From contig JAMCZD010000490.1 of NCBI GenBank assembly GCA_023473405.1, forward strand, positions 1-9,949: DNA of 9,949 nt, read 5' to 3'. Within the stretch, counting starts at the first letter, position 1, and every line of letters starts with the position of its first letter. Source of the stretch: Candidatus Omnitrophota bacterium (lineage in GTDB: Bacteria > Verrucomicrobiota > Verrucomicrobiia > Limisphaerales > UBA1319). A program made the translations under genes and the position numbers. The notes under the pieces are model-generated. The model saw only the letters and a program-made list of their open reading frames with translations, was not told the DNA's origin and searched no databases. Below are positions 1 to 7,028 of this stretch, in pieces.

Positions 1-180
1 AGTCGGCCCGTGGTATTCATTGGGATCGTAGCGGTAAACCCCATTTTCAAGCAGGCCCCTGAACTTGATGGCTTGAACCGATTCGTCGGTATGCATGGGC
101 CGCCGGGACAACTGGGGGAGGCGCAATGCCAAGGCCCCGGCGGCGATGAGCAAAAGGACAAGAGCGAGCCATCGATTCAT
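1..180 (-). CDS. Agl23/GT39-like polytopic membrane glycosyltransferase, N-terminal part (runs off left edge)
   Basis: Only the first 60 codons are in the window; the rest lies beyond position 1. The protein starts with a short basic stretch (MNRW) and one hydrophobic membrane segment (about residues 4-21). The next part reads RRPMHTDESVQAI and then YRYDPNEYHGPT. An acidic pair (Asp32-Glu33) in the first extracytoplasmic loop after helix 1, followed by a Y-D-P-x-x-Y-H-G-P motif, is the pattern I know from the Agl23 (TIGR03663) branch of GT39-like, lipid-linked-sugar glycosyltransferases. In these families the loop acidic residues are thought to be catalytic. The start codon overlaps the stop of the upstream discoidin gene (ATGA, 177-180), so the two are probably co-translated. 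The family call rests on the motif from a fragment; another GT-C or PMT-like protein is possible. Substrate and product are unknown. Confidence 0.65.
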   Translation of the reverse strand, partial: MNRWLALVLLLIAAGALALRLPQLSRRPMHTDESVQAIKFRGLLENGVYRYDPNEYHGPT

Positions 181-929
181 TTAGCCGGCAGGCTGTAGAC
201 CTCGACCTCGGTGTAGCGGTTCAAGGCGCTATAGGTGCTGCCATTGCTGTAGAGCCGAACGTAACGGCCTTTGACGCCCTTGGCGTCGATCAGTTTTCCC
301 TCGTAACTCTCGAAATATTCCTTGTCCTTGCCAATGCCCAGACCGGCGCTGTTGTCGCGATCATTGTTGAAGACAGTCTGGACGTTTTGGCTGAAGTCCG
401 GATCATCACTCACCTGGACGACTACATCCCGGTAAATCTGCGGGGTGTTATGCGCGTGCCAGATCATGATGACGTAGATCGCGTAAGGCGAGCCCAGATC
501 GATTTGCACCCATTGCAAACGACGGTGCAATTCCAGGAAACTGTTGTCGTTGGACTCCTTGTCGCCGTCGGTGACCAGCTCCACTGACCCGGTGATCGGA
601 TTCTTGTCGCTGCACGTAACCTTCTTGCTCAAGGCTGCGTTGACAACCCCATTGGGAACCATGAACGGCGGACGCGGCTTGTCCGACGGCTTCTCGATGT
701 TGTCCGTCAACGGGATGTCCACGGGTGTTCCCATGAACGCCGGAATCGGCAGCTTCAAGTCCAAAGGGACAAGATCCTTGGTGGCAGCAGCCGGGGTGTC
801 CGCTCCGGACGCACTTTGAGTCAAGACAAGCCCGCCTGAGGCCAGGCCAAAACCCAACGCGAGGAGCAGGGAGACCCATGTTCCATTAGAATTTTTCAAA
901 ATCTTTCCAGTGCTCATACTTTTTGTCAT
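177..929 (-). CDS. Exported discoidin (F5/8 type C-like) domain protein
   Basis: A 250-residue protein if started at the ATG at 929. The open frame extends upstream to 1325, but the extra N-terminus is basic, low-complexity and overlaps apbE, so I reject it. A second ATG at 917 (residue 5) is equally possible. Neither has a strong ribosome binding site; a GGAA lies 10-13 bases before 929. Residues 17-43 form a signal peptide (hydrophobic core about 18-37, likely cleavage after A-S-G-A at 40-43). A Pro-rich linker (about 53-92) follows, then a C-terminal beta-sandwich with discoidin hallmarks: V-T-D-G-D (119-123), W-V-Q-I-D-L-G (140-146), G-R-Y-V-R-L-Y-S-N-G (221-230) and Y-T-E-V-E-V-Y (239-245). 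Such domains usually bind carbohydrate or other surface ligands and carry no catalytic residues. It is probably periplasmic or surface-exposed. The ATGA overlap with the downstream Agl23-like gene suggests a shared envelope glycan role, which is inference. Confidence 0.8.
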   Translation of the reverse strand: MTKSMSTGKILKNSNGTWVSLLLALGFGLASGGLVLTQSASGADTPAAATKDLVPLDLKLPIPAFMGTPVDIPLTDNIEKPSDKPRPPFMVPNGVVNAALSKKVTCSDKNPITGSVELVTDGDKESNDNSFLELHRRLQWVQIDLGSPYAIYVIMIWHAHNTPQIYRDVVVQVSDDPDFSQNVQTVFNNDRDNSAGLGIGKDKEYFESYEGKLIDAKGVKGRYVRLYSNGSTYSALNRYTEVEVYSLPAK

Positions 930-1215
930 ACCGATATTTTCCAACAGAATTGACGAGAGGGTGCAACAGGAAATTCGTTTTTTCCGGATGCTACGGTGCC
1001 AATGCATGAAAAATGAAGGGCCGGAAAGCCGGCGGCTGGGAGCGCCCGGTGTGCCGGTTTTGTGGGCCGATCGGGACATTATTTTGATACATTGGCGCGA
1101 GTTTTTTTGTGGTCTTTCTCGATTTGATTGTCGTTCATGGCTCGCGAGGCTTCCCGTGGCACGGATTTTGCCTTCTGATCTTGATGATGGCCGTTGTCTG
1201 TGAATAGTTGGATTT
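930..1215. other. Non-coding divergent intergenic region
   Basis: This 286-bp gap separates the minus-strand discoidin gene from the plus-strand apbE and should hold both promoters. I found no convincing -35/-10 pair in either direction. A short GC-rich hairpin, GCCGG-AAAG-CCGGC, lies near 1020-1033. Read on the minus strand it is followed by a modestly T-rich stretch, which could make a weak terminator-like or leader structure, but no gene ends there. A poly-T run sits near 1101-1107. A 97-codon open frame across the region (910-1203) has no recognisable features and is treated as chance. Confidence 0.5.
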
Positions 1216-2253
1216 ATGCAAATGATCGGTTTCCGTTGGTCCAGTTTGTGTCTGGGATTCTGCTTTGGGCTCGCGATGGCGGGTTGCCAGTCGGTCGACT
1301 CGACACCGGCGCTGCAGCGTTTCACTTACGCCGAGCTGCACATGGCGACGGTATTCCGGATCGTGATGTACGCGCCGGACCAGGCGGCGGCAGACCACGG
1401 GGCCGAGCTGGCTTTCAATCGGATCAAGGCCCTGGATGACATGATGACCGATTACGATCCGCAAAGCGAGCTGATGCGGCTGTGCCGGCAGCCGGCCGGG
1501 ACGCCCGTGCAGGTGAGCTCGGATTTATTCGATATCCTGGCGCAATCCAAATTGGTCTCGGAAACGACGGGCGGTGCCTTTGACGTGACCGTGGGGCCGA
1601 TAATCCGGCTTTGGCGAACGGCTCGCAAGACCCGGGTCTTGCCAACCGAAGAAGCGGTCAGCGAGGCGCGCCGCGCGGTGGGTTGCAAAAGACTCGTCCT
1701 GGATTTCAGCAAACATACGGTGACCCTGACGGTGCCGGGCATGAAACTGGATTTGGGCGGAATTGCCAAGGGTTTGGCGGCGGACCAGGCTCTGGCCATC
1801 CTGAAAAGCGATGGATTAGACCGGGCCATGGTGGCCGCCAGCGGCGATATTGCCTTGGGAGCCCCCCCGCCCGGACGCTCAGGGTGGTCTATCGGTATTG
1901 CCTCGATCGATCATCCGGAGGAAGGATTGACCCGCGAGGTCAAATTGCGCAACGCCGCTGTCTCGACCTCGGGTGATACCGAACAGTACGTGGAGATCAA
2001 CGGACGCCGCTATTCACATATAGTAAATCCCGAGACCGGCATGGGCCTGACGGAACGGATCGGCGTAACGATTGTAGCCCCGAACGCCACCACCAGCGAC
2101 AGCCTGGCAACGGCCGTGAGCGTTCTGGGCGCGCGGCGCGGGCTGGAGCTGGTCGAGTCCTTGCCTCGGACCGCGGCGCTGATCGTCATGCTGAGCAAGG
2201 ACGGTAAACAAGCGGTGGAATCAAGCCGGTTCAAGAGAATCGAGGAGAAATGA
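1216..2253 (+). CDS. apbE: ApbE lipoprotein, FAD:protein FMN transferase
   Basis: A 345-residue protein, the normal length for ApbE. The family moves the FMN part of FAD onto Thr/Ser residues of exported or membrane redox proteins (for example NqrB/NqrC, RnfG/RnfD, FMN-binding domain proteins) in a Mg-dependent reaction. The N-terminus is a lipoprotein signal with the lipobox M-A-G-C (Cys24), so the enzyme should be anchored on the periplasmic side. Family motifs in order: D-Y-D-P-x-S-E-L (79-86), G-G-A-F-D-V-T-V-G-P (119-128), L-D-L-G-G-I-A-K-G (178-186), A-S-G-D (208-211), S-T-S-G-D (250-254), S-H-I-V-N-P-E-T-G (267-275) and T-S-D-S-L-A-T-A (293-300), the last including the conserved metal-binding Asp. 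All key residues look intact. ATG 1222 is an alternative start two codons in; neither has a good ribosome binding site. No obvious flavinylation target is encoded in the window, so its substrate lies elsewhere. Confidence 0.95.
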   Translation: MQMIGFRWSSLCLGFCFGLAMAGCQSVDSTPALQRFTYAELHMATVFRIVMYAPDQAAADHGAELAFNRIKALDDMMTDYDPQSELMRLCRQPAGTPVQVSSDLFDILAQSKLVSETTGGAFDVTVGPIIRLWRTARKTRVLPTEEAVSEARRAVGCKRLVLDFSKHTVTLTVPGMKLDLGGIAKGLAADQALAILKSDGLDRAMVAASGDIALGAPPPGRSGWSIGIASIDHPEEGLTREVKLRNAAVSTSGDTEQYVEINGRRYSHIVNPETGMGLTERIGVTIVAPNATTSDSLATAVSVLGARRGLELVESLPRTAALIVMLSKDGKQAVESSRFKRIEEK

Positions 2254-2312
2254 AAAATGCGTTTTACCTGGCCGATTTCCTGCTGTAACTTGAGTCCTAC
2301 TCTTGTCAGCAT

Positions 2313-2340
2313 TTGACATTGGGCGGCGGAAAGGTATGAT
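2313..2340 (+). promoter_or_regulatory. Strong sigma-70-type promoter for the pilus motor cluster
   Basis: A perfect -35 hexamer TTGACA (2313-2318), a 16-base spacer and a 5/6 -10 hexamer TATGAT (2335-2340). Transcription should begin near 2346-2349, about 37 bases before the preferred GTG start of the first ATPase gene. It lies in the gap between apbE and the pilus genes, so it would uncouple the cluster from apbE. Being close to consensus, it suggests constitutive, fairly strong transcription. It is a sequence prediction only. Confidence 0.75.
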
Positions 2341-2384
2341 GGCGGCAACTCCCATTCGGATACTCGCGTGGGGAATTGAGACTT

Positions 2385-4097
2385 GTGGCAGCTAAAGACG
2401 ATTATTTGGTTGATTTCCTGGTGGACATGGGGGTGGTGTCCAACGAACAGTTGAGCGCCGCCCGCGCGGAGGCGGATTCCACTGGCCAGGGTGTTGTTGA
2501 TTTATTGGTCGCGCAAAAGGTGGTCAAACCCGCCGATGTCACCCGGGCCAAGGCGGCGCAATTTGGGGCGGAGGTGGTTAATCTGAGCGATATCCGGCTT
2601 TCGGACGAAGTGCTCGCCGCCATCCCGCGCCATATTGCCAAGCGCTACAAAGTGGTGCCGGTCTATCGCAACAACGGCAGCATCACGGTGGCGCTGAGTG
2701 ATCCGGCTGACTTGGATACCATCGACAGCCTCCATCACCTGCTTAACCAGGAAATTCAGGTGCAGGTGGCGCCGGAAGAGGACATCGAAGCCGCCATCAA
2801 CCGGTATTACGCCGGCAGCGACGATTCTATCGGCAAGATGATCCAGGACATCACCGAAGGCGAGGTGGACCTGGGAACCATGGCGCCGTCCGGGGCGGCC
2901 GCCGATGACGGTTCGGTGGTGGATGCGGACGCACCCATCATCAAGCTGGTCAACACGATGATCGTCGAGGCGTTCAAGATGCGGGCCTCGGATATTCACC
3001 TCGAACCGCTGGAGAAACGATTCCGGGTGCGCTACCGGGTTGACGGTCTCTTGCAGGAAATCAAGAGCCCACCAAAGCGGCTCCAAGCCGCCGTCATCAG
3101 CCGTTTGAAGATCATGTCCAACATGTCCATCGCCGAAAGGCGCATCCCGCAGGATGGGCGTATTCAAATGGCGGTGGGCGGCAAGAGCATTGATTTGCGC
3201 GTTTCCTGCATTCCGACCAACCACGGCGAGAGTATCGTCATGCGTATCCTGGATAAGGAAGGACTGAAGCTGGGCTTGGCGGAATTGGGGTTTTTCACGG
3301 ATGACCAGCAAACGTTCGAGCGGTTGATTGGGTTGCCGGACGGGATTCTGCTGATCACGGGGCCGACCGGATCAGGCAAGACCACCACCTTGTATGCGGT
3401 GCTCAACTATATCAACCGGCCCGACCGCAAGATCATCACCGTGGAGGAACCGGTTGAATACATCCTGTCCGGGATCAACCAGGTGCAGGTGAGTGAGGCG
3501 GTGGGCTTGACGTTTGCCGGCGCGTTGCGAGCCATGTTGCGCCAGGCGCCCAACGTGATCATGATCGGTGAAATCCGCGATTTGGAAACCGCCAACATCG
3601 CCATCAATGCATCCCTTACCGGGCACTTGGTGTTTTCCACGCTGCACACGAACGACGCGCCCAGCGCCGTGACCAGGTTGATCGACATTGGGGTGAAACC
3701 CTTCCTGGTGGCATCGTCCACCCGGGCTCTGATGGCGCAACGGTTGGTGCGCAAGGTATGCAAGCGGTGCGCGGCACCCTACGTTCCCACCGAGGCGGAG
3801 TTGAAGGCCCTTGGTATCGATCCGTCCAATGCCGCCAGCGCGAGTTTTCAGCGCGGCAAGGGATGCCCCGACTGCAATAAAACCGGTTATCGCGGACGGT
3901 TCGGTATTTTTGAAATATTCGTCATCGACGATGAGGCCCGGAAGCTGATTTACGAGAAGGTATCGTCATCCGTGTTGCGAAACCGGGCGCGCGAAGCCGG
4001 GATGCGCACCTTGCGCGAGGATGGCACCCGGAAGGTATTGGCCGGGCTGACGACACCGGAGGAAGTGATTCGCGCCACCATAGCCGACCTCGGTTGA
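2385..4097 (+). CDS. Type IV pilus / type II secretion assembly ATPase (PilB/GspE family), copy 1
   Basis: A 570-residue AAA+-like secretion ATPase, normal length for PilB/GspE. I prefer the GTG at 2385 (MAAKDDY...). A GGGGA lies at 2370-2374; it is too close to the alternative TTG at 2376, which would add three residues. Residues about 1-142 form an MshEN-type N-terminal domain, which in relatives binds c-di-GMP or the inner-membrane partner. The catalytic domain carries A-S-D-I-H-L-E-P (201-208), Walker A G-P-T-G-S-G-K-T (326-333), an Asp box V-E-E-P-V-E (353-358), Walker B V-I-M-I-G-E (391-396) and a His box G-H-L-V-F-S-T-L-H-T-N (413-423). A zinc-type CxxC pair lies at Cys459/462 and Cys494/497. 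Two positions differ from the usual pattern: Asp box D to E, and R-Q-A-P-N instead of R-Q-D-P-D before Walker B. First gene of the cluster, followed by pilT. It would drive pilus or pseudopilus subunit assembly from the cytoplasm. PilB, GspE and MshE cannot be told apart here. Confidence 0.93.
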   Translation: MAAKDDYLVDFLVDMGVVSNEQLSAARAEADSTGQGVVDLLVAQKVVKPADVTRAKAAQFGAEVVNLSDIRLSDEVLAAIPRHIAKRYKVVPVYRNNGSITVALSDPADLDTIDSLHHLLNQEIQVQVAPEEDIEAAINRYYAGSDDSIGKMIQDITEGEVDLGTMAPSGAAADDGSVVDADAPIIKLVNTMIVEAFKMRASDIHLEPLEKRFRVRYRVDGLLQEIKSPPKRLQAAVISRLKIMSNMSIAERRIPQDGRIQMAVGGKSIDLRVSCIPTNHGESIVMRILDKEGLKLGLAELGFFTDDQQTFERLIGLPDGILLITGPTGSGKTTTLYAVLNYINRPDRKIITVEEPVEYILSGINQVQVSEAVGLTFAGALRAMLRQAPNVIMIGEIRDLETANIAINASLTGHLVFSTLHTNDAPSAVTRLIDIGVKPFLVASSTRALMAQRLVRKVCKRCAAPYVPTEAELKALGIDPSNAASASFQRGKGCPDCNKTGYRGRFGIFEIFVIDDEARKLIYEKVSSSVLRNRAREAGMRTLREDGTRKVLAGLTTPEEVIRATIADLG

Positions 4098-4182
4098 TAT
4101 GACCCGCCTCGATTCGATTTAAGGCAACCCTGTTCTCCCCCATCCCAATGGAAGATTTTTCATTTGCAGTGTAGTTTATATT

Positions 4183-5286
4183 ATGTCCTATTCAATGTCC
4201 GATTTATTGCAGTTGGTCGTTTCCGAAAACGCCTCCGATCTGCATCTGCGGGTCGGAACCGCCCCGGTGATTCGCGTGCATGGCGTGCTGCACCGGGTGG
4301 AAGGCCCCCCTTTGAAGCCGGAAGACACCGAGGAATTAATGCGCAGCATTACCTCGGAAGACCATATTCAACAGGTCCGCGAACGTGGCGGGGCCGACTT
4401 GGGGTTTGCGTTCGGGGACATGGCCCGCTTCCGGGTAAGCGTTTTCAAGGAAAAAGGAAATTTCGGGGTGGTGGCTCGCCAGATTCCGAATAAGCTGCTG
4501 ACCATGGAGCAGATCGGCCTGCCGCCTTCGGTCAGGGAATTGCTGTACAAACCGCGCGGTTTGGTCCTGGTGACCGGCCCGACCGGGTCCGGCAAGACCA
4601 CCACGCTTGCCACCATGATTGACATCATCAACTTGGAACGCGCCGATGCCCACATCATTACGGTCGAGGACCCAATCGAATACTATCACACGCACAAGAA
4701 GGCCATCATTACTCAACGCGAGGTAAACGTTGATGTGCCGACTTTTGCCGAAGCCCTGCGCCGCGCCCTGCGGCAAGACCCCGACGTGATCCTGGTCGGC
4801 GAGTTGCGCGATTTGGAGACGATGGATGCCGCCATCACGGCTGCCGAAACCGGTCACTTGGTCTTCGGCACCTTGCATACCACCGGCGCCGCCAAGACCA
4901 TCGATCGTATCGTCAACGCCTTCCCGGTAACCCAGCAGGAACAGATCCGCATCCAGCTCTCGACGGTGTTGCAGGCGGTGGTTTCGCAATTGCTCATCCC
5001 GCGTTGCGACAAACCGGGGCGGGTGGCCGTGTTCGAGATCATGATCAATACGCCGTCCATAAGCGCGTTGATTCGCGATAACAAGACATTCCGGATCAAC
5101 TCGGACATTCAAACCGGGGCAAAATATGGAATGGTGACCTTGGATAGTTTCTTGCTCGAGAAATACCAGATGGGCATGATCTCTCAGGACGAGGTGATTA
5201 CCAAGGCCCAAGACCCCACCACCGTCTTAATTAAATTGCAGGAATTGGAGGCCGCCAAGGCCGCTGAAGCCGCCTCAGCCGCCTGA
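4183..5286 (+). CDS. pilT: Type IV pilus retraction ATPase PilT
   Basis: A 367-residue hexameric ATPase of usual PilT length, which depolymerises pili to give retraction and twitching motility. The N-terminal PAS-like domain shows A-S-D-L-H-L-R-V-G (17-25). The RecA-like domain carries Walker A G-P-T-G-S-G-K-T (132-139), Asp box V-E-D-P-I-E (161-166), Walker B V-I-L-V-G-E (202-207) and His box G-H-L-V-F-G-T-L-H-T-T-G-A (224-236). The PilT-specific retraction motif, usually AIRNLIRE, appears as S-I-S-A-L-I-R-D (292-299). It lacks the MshEN domain and the zinc CxxC pair of PilB, which separates it from its neighbours. The C-terminus ends in an Ala/Glu-rich tail. The ATG at 4183 has no ribosome binding site; ATG 4195 (residue 5) is also possible and gives a more typical PilT N-terminus. 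It lies 85 bases after ATPase copy 1 and 8 bases before copy 2, so is probably co-transcribed. PilU is a less likely alternative. Confidence 0.95.
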   Translation: MSYSMSDLLQLVVSENASDLHLRVGTAPVIRVHGVLHRVEGPPLKPEDTEELMRSITSEDHIQQVRERGGADLGFAFGDMARFRVSVFKEKGNFGVVARQIPNKLLTMEQIGLPPSVRELLYKPRGLVLVTGPTGSGKTTTLATMIDIINLERADAHIITVEDPIEYYHTHKKAIITQREVNVDVPTFAEALRRALRQDPDVILVGELRDLETMDAAITAAETGHLVFGTLHTTGAAKTIDRIVNAFPVTQQEQIRIQLSTVLQAVVSQLLIPRCDKPGRVAVFEIMINTPSISALIRDNKTFRINSDIQTGAKYGMVTLDSFLLEKYQMGMISQDEVITKAQDPTTVLIKLQELEAAKAAEAASAA

Positions 5287-5294
5287 TTGCTTTT

Positions 5295-7001
5295 ATGCCT
5301 GATGTAACCGCATACCCGCTGCTGGTGCTCCTCAAGGAACGGGGCATGGCCGATGACATGCAACTGGAGGAAGCCGTCCAGGAACACGAACGCACCGGCA
5401 AGCCAATCGGGCAAATCCTCCAGGACTTGGGCATCTTGGACATGGATGCCCAACTCCAGATCCTGGCGGATCACCTGGGAACCGAGGTGGTTGACCTGAG
5501 GAACCGGGAAATAACACCCGAGGTTGTGAGCACCGTGCCCGTGGCAACGGCGCGCATGTACCAATGCATGCCCGTGGCTCTCTTCGGCTCCACTCTCCAA
5601 TTGGCGCTCGCCGACCCGTTGAACCCATCGGTGCTGGATGAACTCGGTTTCGTGGTCAACAAGGAAATCCAGGTTGTCGTGGCCGATCCGGGCCAGATTG
5701 ACCAGGCGATCAACCGGTATTACGGGGAGACCGGCGGCAGCGTCGGCGATATCCTTAAGGAGTTGGGTGGCGACACCGACATGGCCAAGGAACTGGCCGA
5801 GGTCGGTAAACAGGAATCAACCGGCGTTCTCGAAGACTTGGTCAACGAAACCCCGATTATCAAATTCGTCAACCTGGTCCTGTTCCAGGCCATTCAGGAC
5901 CGCGCCAGCGACATCCATTTCGAGCCCTTCGAAGACGAATTCAAAATCCGCTACCGTGTCGATGGCGCCCTCTACGAAATGGCGCCGCCCCCAAAACACC
6001 TCGCCCTGCCGGTTACCTCCCGCATCAAGGTTATGGCCAACCTCGACATTGCCGAGCGCCGCCTGCCGCAGGACGGACGTATCGCGATGAACATCGCCGG
6101 GCGCCAGGTCGATTTGCGCGTCTCGACCCTGCCCACCCAGTTCGGGGAGTCTGTGGTGCTCCGCGTTTTGGACCGGGCGGCGGTCAAGCTCGATCTTGAG
6201 ACGTTGGGGCTGCCGAAAATGGTGTACGAATATGTGATCGAAGCCATCCAGATGCCCAACGGCATCATCATCGTCACGGGGCCGACCGGTTGCGGAAAAA
6301 CCACCACTCTGTATTCCTGCCTGCGGCGGATCAACGCCATCGATTCCAAGTTGCTGACCGTGGAAGACCCCGTCGAATACGACATCGAAGGGATTATGCA
6401 GGTCGCGGTCAACGAGGCCCAGGGAATGACCTTCGGCAAGGCGCTTCGCGCCTTCCTGCGTCAAGACCCGGACATCATCATGGTGGGGGAAATGCGCGAC
6501 CTCGAGACGTCACAGATCGCCATCCAGGCATCCCTGACCGGGCACCTGGTGCTCAGCACCTTGCATACAAACGACGCCTCCGGGGCCGTCACCCGCCTCA
6601 TCGACATGGGTGTTGAACCGTTTCTGGTCTCCTCGACTCTGATGGCCGTGCTGGCCCAACGCCTGGTTCGCACCATCTGCCAGAAGTGCCGGACGCCTTT
6701 CGAACCGACCGAGCATCAATTGGCCCTGCTTAACCTTTCGCCGCACGATATCGGCGAAAAGGTGTTCTATTATGGGCGCGGTTGTTCGTCCTGCAACGAT
6801 ACCGGTTACAGGGGCCGCAAGGGCATCTTCGAGCTCATGCAGGTCACCGACCCCGTCCGGCTCCTGATCAACGAACGGGCGCCTACCGTCGTCTTGCGCC
6901 AAAAAGCGGTCGAGCAAGGGATGGTCACCCTCCGCGAAGATGGCTTGCGCAGCATCTTCGAAGGTGGTACAACGATCGAAGAAATATTGAAATACACGTA
7001 G
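5295..7001 (+). CDS. pilB: Type IV pilus assembly ATPase PilB/GspE family, copy 2
   Basis: A 568-residue assembly ATPase with all catalytic motifs in their usual form. Residues about 1-143 are an MshEN domain, with the family-like run T-G-K-P-I-G-Q-I-L-Q-D-L-G-I-L-D (34-49), which in relatives contributes to c-di-GMP binding. The catalytic half shows A-S-D-I-H-F-E-P (204-211), Walker A G-P-T-G-C-G-K-T (329-336), Asp box V-E-D-P-V-E (356-361), R-Q-D-P-D (389-393), Walker B I-I-M-V-G-E (394-399), His box G-H-L-V-L-S-T-L-H-T-N (416-426) and CxxC pairs at Cys462/465 and Cys497/500. It starts 8 bases after pilT with no visible ribosome binding site, so translation probably depends on coupling or a weak site. 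The platform gene pilC follows directly. It is a diverged paralogue of the first ATPase. By residue conservation and position beside pilC it is the better candidate for the main PilB, which is inference. Confidence 0.93.
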   Translation: MPDVTAYPLLVLLKERGMADDMQLEEAVQEHERTGKPIGQILQDLGILDMDAQLQILADHLGTEVVDLRNREITPEVVSTVPVATARMYQCMPVALFGSTLQLALADPLNPSVLDELGFVVNKEIQVVVADPGQIDQAINRYYGETGGSVGDILKELGGDTDMAKELAEVGKQESTGVLEDLVNETPIIKFVNLVLFQAIQDRASDIHFEPFEDEFKIRYRVDGALYEMAPPPKHLALPVTSRIKVMANLDIAERRLPQDGRIAMNIAGRQVDLRVSTLPTQFGESVVLRVLDRAAVKLDLETLGLPKMVYEYVIEAIQMPNGIIIVTGPTGCGKTTTLYSCLRRINAIDSKLLTVEDPVEYDIEGIMQVAVNEAQGMTFGKALRAFLRQDPDIIMVGEMRDLETSQIAIQASLTGHLVLSTLHTNDASGAVTRLIDMGVEPFLVSSTLMAVLAQRLVRTICQKCRTPFEPTEHQLALLNLSPHDIGEKVFYYGRGCSSCNDTGYRGRKGIFELMQVTDPVRLLINERAPTVVLRQKAVEQGMVTLREDGLRSIFEGGTTIEEILKYT

Positions 7002-7028
7002 AACGCGCCTAAATCGGAAAGGTTTCTT

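Noticed and set aside
1016..1040. GC-rich hairpin as a terminator
   Set aside because: Only a 5-bp stem, no strong T-tract directly after it, and no gene ends next to it in either direction.
910..1203. 97-codon plus-strand open frame in the divergent gap
   Set aside because: No domain, no ribosome binding site, and it overlaps the start of the discoidin gene on the other strand; likely chance.
930..1325. N-terminal extension of the discoidin reading frame up to 1325
   Set aside because: It overlaps the apbE start, is basic and low in features, and would place the clear signal peptide over 150 residues inside the protein.
2502..3311. Long minus-strand open frame inside ATPase copy 1 (similar ones lie inside pilT, copy 2 and pilC)
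   Set aside because: Shadow of a gene with strong codon bias; the plus-strand frame carries all the family motifs, and the His/Asp/Gly-rich antisense product matches no family.
4177..4182. TATATT as the -10 of a pilT promoter
   Set aside because: No acceptable -35 sequence 16-18 bases upstream; kept only as a possibility in the findings.
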